Source: Pycnopodia helianthoides
Taxonomy: Eukaryota; Echinodermata; Asteroidea; Forcipulatida; Asteriidae
NCBI GenBank assembly: GCA_032158295.1
Contig: CM063257.1
Location: forward strand, 18,010,332-18,074,331
Direction of reading: 5' to 3'
DNA length: 64,000 nt
This document shows, piece after piece, positions 58,101-64,000 of the stretch. A model generated the notes under the pieces. The model saw nothing but the letters and a program-made list of their open reading frames with translations, was not told the origin of the DNA and did no database searches. The position numbers were made by a program, and so were the translations under genes. How positions within the stretch are numbered: the stretch's first letter is position 1; each line of letters opens with the position of its first letter.

Positions 58101-61100
58101 CAATAGTTCTTGTATTGTGTGACACGGTGGTCAGTTGCACTAACCTGTAATATGAAGTAGAAGAAATAAACTGTATTCAATAATAATAATAATAACAATA
58201 GTTCTTGTATTTGTGTGACACGGTGGTCAGTTGCACTAACCTGTAATATGAAGTAGAAGAAATAAACTGTATTCAATAATAATAATAATAACAATAGTTC
58301 TTGTATTGTGTGACACGGTGGTCAGTTGCACTAACCTGTAATATGAAGTAGAAGAAATAAACTGTATTCAATAATAATAATAATAACAATAGTTCTTGTA
58401 TTGTGTGACACGGTGGTCAGTTGCGCTAACCTGTAATATGAAGTAGAAGAAATAAACTGTATTCAATAATAATAATAATAACAATAGTTCTTGTATTGTG
58501 TGACGCGGTGGTCAGTTGCACTAACCTGTAATATGAAGTAGAAGAAATAAACTGTATTCAATAATAATAATAATAACAATAGTTCTTGTATTGTGTGACA
58601 CGGTGGTCAGTTGCACTAACCTGTAATATGAAGTAGAAGAAATAAACTGTATTCAATAATAATAATAATAACAATAGTTCTTGTATTGTGTGACACGGTG
58701 GTCAGTTGCGCTAACCTGTAATATGAAGTAGAAGAAATAAACTGTATTCAATAATAATAATAATAACAATAGTTCTTGTATTGTGTGACGCGGTGGTCAG
58801 TTGCGCTAACCTGTAATATGAAGTAGAAGAAATAAACTGTATTCAATAATAATAATAATAACAATAGTTCTTGTATTGTGTGACGACGGTGGTCAGTTGC
58901 GCTAACCTGTAATATGAAGTAAAAGAAATAAACTGTATTCAATAATAATAATAATAACAATAGTTCTTGTATTGTGTGACACGGTGGTCAGTTGCACTAA
59001 CCTGTAATATGAAGTAGAAGAAATAAACTGTATTCAATAATAATAATAATAACAATAGTTCTTGTATTGTGTGACACGGTGGTCAGTTGCACTAACCTGT
59101 AATATGAAGTAGAAGAAATAAACTGTATTCAATAATAATAATAATAACAATAGTTCTTGTATGTGTGAGCCGTCAAGCACACTGGACTCAACCTCTGGTG
59201 TTTCTGATAAGTACATGTATGGTATAAGTCGAGTCCCGTTCTTGACAATATTGTCTCTGAGTAACTAAAGACACTTATTAAAACGGTTTTAATAAGTGTA
59301 ATAAAACCACTATTGCTTCGTCCTTTGGATGAGATATAAAGCCGTAGGTCCCGTGTGTTTTTAATGCACATAATTGAACCATGTACTCTAAATAAATCTC
59401 AACAAAATATGCAATTTAAACCCACACGTTGATTACTTGCCCATCAGATTTTGAGTTTGATGTTCTAGACCCCTGGCTCAAGATACCCGGATGCTGCATA
59501 CTCCTATTAAGGCGTTGTTGAGATGATGAAGGCATGCTGAGGGCTCAACAAACAGGAGTATTGCTATATGTAGGTCCATTGTGTGAAGTGGAAGAAGAAA
59601 CGACTCTTACCTTTTTAACTCCAAATCCAGGGAAGAGTTGATTTGGTGAAGGCATTGATACAACTAGAGCATTGTTAAATGCATCAAAAGACATCACACG
59701 ACAGCTGCCGCTCTGAAATCAAAGTCAAGGAGTTCAAAGGTGAAAAGAACTAAATGATGCGTACATGTATATGAAACTTATAAAAAAAGAGTTAATGTAT
59801 ATTTTGGTGAATTTTAAGGTTAAAAATGTTCATTCTGGAACATTTAGAATGATTGATTTAGAAGGTTTTGGAAAGAGAACCTAAAGTCTTCATCCTGTAA
59901 TTTTCAATAAACAACCCATACAAACAACCTTTGATTAATGTGTTAAATTAAACTGAAATATTTATGTTTTGACAAGCTTCTTCCAATTGAAGTAGTTGAA
60001 ATAAATGATTGTCGGTTGGGGAAGGGGGGGGGGGCTTCCATTCCCCCTTCCCAAATTCTGACAGTATTTCATTAAAAAATACCCTGGAAAATTGGTACGG
60101 GTATTAACCAATCAGATTCAATCTTAATCATGGACAATGTTTCAAATTCGGTGTCCAAGAATGTTTGAAACTACTTAAATACTGGTTTGTATTGTATCCA
60201 TTCTGTACACAACTGATTTTATGAATGGAATATTATTTAAATTTAAGTAACACACACTGTTTTTGTTAGTTTTTAGGTGGACAATTTTAAATTCGTAATT
60301 GTAATAAATGGTTAAAAACATTGATAAATTTGTAATATTATTTACACATTTGTTGTAACAATATGCATTGATGGTGACTAGGGGAGGATGAAAGAGTTAC
60401 CTGCGATATTTGCATCGTTTTGTTCAAGATGTACTGCCCTTTAACTTGATTCAGGCCATCTTTACGTTGACTGATTGAAGATTGTGATTTGATGGAAGAC
60501 GATGGTTTCGATGATGAACTGGTTAAGAGAAAAGAACCCATTTCAAAGAATGGCTAAACTTTAGGTGACTGAGGCCATGGCCTGTGTTGACCTGAGGTGC
60601 GTTCCACTCACATGACCAACCAATTATAAAATATGCCCCACGTTAACAGTTTGGATTGGAACGTGCTTCAATCTGTCATATCAAGCATTTTACAGTATCT
60701 ATGATGATTATTCCATGTGTTTGGCAATGTTCCATCATCTGCTCTTTAACCCTTTAGAGACAATAACAGCCGCAAGCAGCTTGTTCTGAAATGCCCATAG
60801 CACCCTTAAATGGCCGCAAGATTTGACCAACTTTCTCTCAAACAAGAGGGTCAAAGTTAAGGTATCAGATTGAATTAACATTTTCCAATGCTTCCCTTGT
60901 TAACATAGAATCTACAACTGTAAAACAAAACCATGTATTTTTGTTTCTTAATCATTTTCCCTACATTTTTCCTTAAAAACTGCAGGGCAAAAACTGAACA
61001 AGATTAGCAATGTCTGGGCGTATGGTGATGATTATACAGAAGTGATTGATCTCTAAAGGGTTAACCAAGCTTACATTCAACACATTTGTAAACAAATACA

Positions 61101-64000
61101 CTTTAACATAACGAATTAAAACACTTCACTACAAAAATTCAGATATGGATAAGATAAGGTTTCAGGAGGACGGGGGATGGGACGATTGTATGGGCCATCT
61201 GCTCTCGATCCAATAACTGGAATCTGTATTCTACACTCTACTCGACCATGGACCTTTTGATTCACCTAGTTATTATTCTGTCTCAAGATAAATGCACGTC
61301 TATAGGGACCATTGCCTACAAGCTCTGCTTCTAAAATGGATCCCTCTGCAGTGTCATGTTTGTTTTAATCTTGTTCTTGATATCTACATGTATACTGTTA
61401 AGTTGTATTCCTTAAACCGATCACTCTTGCTGAGTGATAAATGTCTTTTTACTTGTTGATACTTTGGAAAATAAATGAACCTTGAACACTGGATTGATGT
61501 CCGTTCTTAAATGGCTGATTATTCCTACACTCAGTAGTAATTACCTTCTGATACGATCCTCTTGTGATTTGAGCTGACCTTTCAGTCGGTTCATCTCTTC
61601 TACAGCCAGCCTATATCTCAGATTAGCCTGCGCCATTTCAATCTCTGCTTTCCTTCTCACTTCCTAAATACACCAAGAATAAAAAGGCACTTTCAGTCAT
61701 GCAGTCATTTTTAGTAAGCATTCATTTTGGAATACCAAATCTGCTAGTATGAGCAATTCACAAGAGAGTGCTAGTGCGCCCAATGGTAGTAATAGAGTGT
61801 GTCTCAAAAGACTGAAGCATAGGAACATTTCAACTAAATCAGTAAAAGTGTTCCACAAGTATTATACAAGGACCGCTCTATTTGATCATCATTCCGTTCC
61901 ATTGGAACAATAAAAAAGCTAGGCGCATATTCACTTGTGTAGGAATGTTCCCGTAGCCGTTGTTTGGCACAATGTCCCTGCCCAGCAGAATGTCCACTGT
62001 ACTGTGGGTGTATAATGATAATGTAACGAACATTGCAACCGTCGGATAACTGCCAGCGTGAGAACGCTCTCTCTCCAGACATTGGACCTGAAGTATAGAC
62101 TGTTGTGTTCGCGCCAGCGGGAAAAACGTCGGCCAGGAGCCAAGATGACTCTCTCATTGCTTTGTGTTGATTTAAAGGAGTTGTGTTGTAAAGTTGAGGA
62201 TAGAAGACCAGAGTTGTTACGAATAAAGTTGGTTTTTCTCCAGTCCAGTCTCGGCTCCCCTTTTCTTGGTGTTTAGCAGTATTAGAAACAAGGACCCTTA
62301 GGCCGTTCGCTACAATAATATTGATAATATTAAGGCATCTGTTACAAAGGTTCCAAAGCACTGTACAAAACGACCAATACAAAGCTGAAAATATGCCTAC
62401 AGTTCTAAACGATGTGCCTGAGTTTTAGTGACGTTCCCTTTACTGAACATTTCAAAAGTTGTTAAATTGATAAAGTTGAGCAAACCTTTTCTTTTCTGAG
62501 ATCTTCAAGAGCTCTGTCTCTCTCTGTGGTGTCTAGCGTCTTAAGTGATTTTCCAGCAAATATGACTCGAATGTCCGATTTCTTGGCTTTGGTATTACAT
62601 TGAGGACACTTTGGAGATGACTTCAGCCATTTCTCGATGCAGCTGGAAATATAAAACATCTTGAGGTTAGAAAGGATTTGAAATTTTGCATCATGAAGGT
62701 TCAGCAGGATGCAGTTACCATGCAATGTACACCATGCACTGATGCTTCATGGAGGCAACAGAGGCAATTGTTTCCAATGCTCACTGTCTTGACACCCCAG
62801 GCTACATTGTACATTCCTCTCGCAGAGGTGTCCTTTACTATGGAAAAAGGGACATTATGAGCATGATTTCCAGTACCTTCTGTCCCTCTTTGAATGGGTG
62901 AAACAAAGCAGAGCATGGTACATGTAGGTGCATGCCTGTGCTCGCTAAACGATGGAATGTCCTGTTGAATATACACGTTAGCCGTCCAACTTGTTCAAAA
63001 ATGGCTCACATAAGCCAGTCCAGAAAAACTTGCATGCAAGGTTAAAGCAAAACCAGTTTACTAAATGTACATTACATCTAGTTCAGTTCTCAGTCCAACA
63101 GAATCAAACAGAGCGAAACAAGCAAGAAATGGTGTTAAATTTCACATAATTTCAACTACACTGTACATGTACCTCTTGCCAAAGAGATGTCCGCACTTTA
63201 GAGAAGCTAGACGATGCTCTCCCGAGTTTGTCCAAAGCTCATAACAAATTATACACATTTGCTGAAATAAAAACAACATTATAAGTAACAACATTAAAAA
63301 CACAGACAATTTCTATGTAGCACTATCAACTTTTCATTAAATGAAACGCAGGGTGGGGGTTCGAATCCCGGTTATGACACTTCTTTCCTTGAGCAAGACA
63401 GTTGATTCTTTTCACCAGGGAGTAATTGGTAACCTGTGAGGCAGAGATGGTGCTTGTGATTGATTTAGTTAGATACACCATGTACTTGGCAGGCTGTATC
63501 AGCGTTTTCCCTTAACAGTGTGTATGTACGTTGACCAAATGCCAGTTAAACCACCCAATGACCAGTCAGAATTCTGTCCCACTAGTCCAGCTAGCTAGTT
63601 GAATTGCTCACCACTGCTGCATGTAAATCACTGATTGCTCACCATTGCTCACTGCTGCATGTAAATCACTGACTGTTCAGATCAATTGCTTCAAATTACA
63701 AGTCCTTTACAGACTACTTTACTGGTCTATATTTTGGAGTTTCCTTTCAACAAGGAAACCCCAAAATATGGACCAGTAAAAAAGCTGGTGGACCAGCGAA
63801 ATAGCAAGCTGACTAGTCCTGCTGGCTGGTCGCTGAAAAAGTTAAGGGCAAATCTTGTGTATACTTCCCCAGAAGCTGAGATGGTTTAAAGAATGAAACA
63901 GAAATGGTCATGCACCACATTTGTTGAATTTGATGAATACAAAAATAATTCCAGGCACTATTATCAGACTTACCGCTTCTTCATCATCACTTTTATCATC
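51952..64000 (-). CDS. RFWD3: RFWD3: RING and WD40 E3 ubiquitin ligase (partial, ten exons)
   Basis: Exons, in transcript order: 64000-63974 (edge), 63261-63173, 62642-62486, 61663-61545, 60518-60401, 59712-59611, 56720-56560, 55560-55357, 53472-53292 and 52131-51952. They give 446 in-frame residues with matching phases. The RING spans two exons (CIICYELW, then [17 protein letters not shown] and CPQC), followed by a coiled coil and WD40 repeats. These include [41 protein letters not shown] and FRPNKNHT, closely matching the vertebrate RFWD3 layout. The vertebrate protein ubiquitinates RPA and RAD51 at stalled forks and crosslinks (FANCW). The N-terminus lies beyond the window. The C-terminal exon with the final WD block was not found down to 47.1 kb. 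Confidence 0.92.
52751..53120 (+). pseudogene. Non-LTR retrotransposon 3' end (RT C-terminal tail)
   Basis: The frame 52751-53056 ends [20 protein letters not shown], then [19 protein letters not shown], the common C-terminal tail of CR1/L2-type LINE proteins. It is followed by a GCGCTATATAAAT 3' tail block. It is a 5'-truncated insertion in an RFWD3 intron, opposite in orientation to the gene. Confidence 0.8.
53292..53472 (-). CDS. RFWD3: RFWD3 exon: WD40 region
   Basis: Reads [19 protein letters not shown], then [19 protein letters not shown]. The FWEQ and RPNKNHT blocks match the family. Begins one base into a codon and ends on a whole codon. Confidence 0.92.
54557..54660 (+). repeat. tRNA-like SINE fragment
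   Basis: CTTTGTGGACCCAGGTTCGA continuing ATCCC is a B box, followed by ATTGGGTTTGTGGTCGCTAC. Same arrangement as 4601-4690. Confidence 0.5.
55130..55275 (-). repeat. tRNA-derived repeat (same family as 40861-41095)
   Basis: Minus strand GGGCTAGATAGCTCAGTCGG with an internal deletion, then CGGAGGTCGCATGTTGAAAT. Confidence 0.65.
55357..55560 (-). CDS. RFWD3: RFWD3 exon: WD40 region
   Basis: Reads [19 protein letters not shown], then [18 protein letters not shown], then [16 protein letters not shown]. It carries a canonical WD repeat with the LVYD end. Phases 2 in and 2 out agree with neighbours. Confidence 0.93.
56134..56266. repeat. Foldback element, 133 bp
   Basis: TATATTCCGTTTGCGGTAAC and ACCAGGTGTATATCTACTTT mirrored by AAAGTAGATATACACATGGT and GTTACCGCAAACCGAATATA. 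Confidence 0.85.
56560..56720 (-). CDS. RFWD3: RFWD3 exon: WD40 region, beginning at the tandemly repeated acceptor
   Basis: Reads [35 protein letters not shown], then [19 protein letters not shown]. Its acceptor (ATATTACAG) and first ten codons are the same sequence as every unit of the 95-bp array upstream. Only this copy runs on into coding sequence and reaches a donor (GTAAAT). Confidence 0.92.
56690..59165 (-). repeat. 95-bp minisatellite made of a repeated RFWD3 splice acceptor and exon start (~26 copies)
   Basis: About 26 head-to-tail 95-bp units, over 95% alike by eye. Each holds, on the minus strand, a pyrimidine-rich TTTATTTCTTCTACTTC, then ATATTACAG, then GTTAGTGCAACTGACCACCG with TGTCACACAATAC, then a TTATTATT microsatellite ending in TGA. 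The unit at 56690-56780 is the real intron/exon boundary; the others are intronic copies. Occasional variants are ACACGG/ACGCGG, CACTAAC/CGCTAAC, and single-base indels at about 56984, 58210 and 58885. Confidence 0.95.
59611..59712 (-). CDS. RFWD3: RFWD3 exon: start of WD40 region
   Basis: Reads [20 protein letters not shown], then [11 protein letters not shown]. The PGFGVK block is conserved. Thirty-four whole codons, phase 0 at both ends. Confidence 0.92.
60401..60518 (-). CDS. RFWD3: RFWD3 exon: serine-rich linker into WD40 region
   Basis: Serine-rich [18 protein letters not shown], then [13 protein letters not shown], equivalent to the family's YHFQKTFTVSQ strand. Confidence 0.88.
61545..61663 (-). 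CDS. RFWD3: RFWD3 exon: coiled coil
   Basis: Reads [19 protein letters not shown], then [20 protein letters not shown], a heptad-type helix. Thirty-nine codons plus two bases. Confidence 0.9.
61834..62382 (-). other. Unassigned 182-codon open frame in RFWD3 intron
   Basis: Long for chance in AT-rich DNA, but shows no recognisable domain. It lies in an intron of RFWD3 on the same strand. The TGTAGCGAACGGCCTAAGGG at its upstream side looks like the start of an LTR or other transposon end, so a fragment of a mobile element is the favoured explanation. Confidence 0.3.
62486..62642 (-). CDS. RFWD3: RFWD3 exon: C-terminal half of RING
   Basis: Reads [20 protein letters not shown], then [18 protein letters not shown]. 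The CPQCN-x-KAK-x-SDI block is diagnostic for RFWD3. The donor is GTTTGC, weaker than average. Confidence 0.94.
63173..63261 (-). CDS. RFWD3: RFWD3 exon: N-terminal half of RING
   Basis: Reads [20 protein letters not shown], then LKCGHLFGK, giving C-x2-C and C-x-H zinc ligands. The two spare bases join the next exon to complete a serine codon before the next cysteine. Confidence 0.94.
63355..63450 (+). repeat. tRNA-derived SINE fragment
   Basis: GGGGGTTCGAATCCCGGTTA is a B box, followed by TTTCCTTGAGCAAGACAGTT, a tail seen in many animal tRNA SINEs. Confidence 0.55.
63718..63779. repeat. Hairpin in RFWD3 intron
   Basis: TTTACTGGTCTATATTTTGG and AGTTTCCTT pair with AAGGAAACC and CCAAAATATGGACCAGTAAA around a CAAC loop. 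Confidence 0.8.
63974..64000 (-). CDS. RFWD3: RFWD3 exon (partial, runs off the window)
   Basis: Acidic DDKSDDEEA ending at GTAAGT, phase 0, leading into the RING exon. Confidence 0.75.

Noticed and set aside
58082..59371. Several short minus-strand frames starting [13 protein letters not shown]
   Set aside because: They are the 95-bp array read through its microsatellite; none forms a gene.

Overview
Eukaryotic genomic DNA from a marine invertebrate deuterostome, most likely an echinoderm and possibly a sea star. That is an inference from three things: a secreted mosaic gene of the PAN/EGF/TSP1/SRCR/C-type-lectin kind, intron-rich genes with GT-AG junctions, and a dense load of small foldback and TIR elements, tRNA-derived repeats and minisatellites. 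There are no operons, ribosome binding sites, CRISPR arrays or viral genes. Five loci can be built from exons whose splice phases agree.

(1) 6941-20271, plus strand: a secreted modular gene. The order is signal peptide, PAN/apple, EGF, TSP1, TSP1, first half of an SRCR domain, a three-exon C-type lectin domain (CTLD), second half of the same SRCR domain, then a domain resembling the FAMeT (Methyltransf_FA) fold. Every junction is in phase. The SRCR half-exons join into a complete SRCR domain if the CTLD is skipped, and the frame also stays open if it is included. The last exon carries a one-base frameshift. (2) 23319-24215 (plus) and 29047-29937 (minus): two intronless arylamine N-acetyltransferase genes, tail to tail. 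Their first ~300 bp are almost identical and the rest is clearly diverged. (3) 37685-39003, plus: an intact three-exon Ly6/uPAR-type GPI-anchored protein. (4) 42865-47079, plus: a second Ly6/uPAR gene with the same exon plan, disrupted by one extra base in exon 2. (5) 51952-64000, minus: ten exons of RFWD3, a RING and WD40 ubiquitin ligase, running off the right edge. Its final exon was not found.

The rest is repeats. There are at least seven copies of a repeat rich in GGGTCA/TGACCC hexamers. Two of them lie in the same orientation on either side of the CTLD cassette. Other elements include several TIR/foldback families, a Tigger/pogo-like element with TA target duplications, tRNA-derived repeats, two fragments of non-LTR reverse transcriptase, and minisatellites of about 19, 42, 73, 85, 95 and 115 bp. 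The 95-bp array (56690-59165) is the most unusual: each of about 26 units repeats the 3' splice site and first codons of one RFWD3 exon.

The two structures most worth following up are the CTLD cassette nested inside a split SRCR domain and the tandem splice-acceptor array in RFWD3. All domain calls come from reading motifs in the translations; no database search was run.
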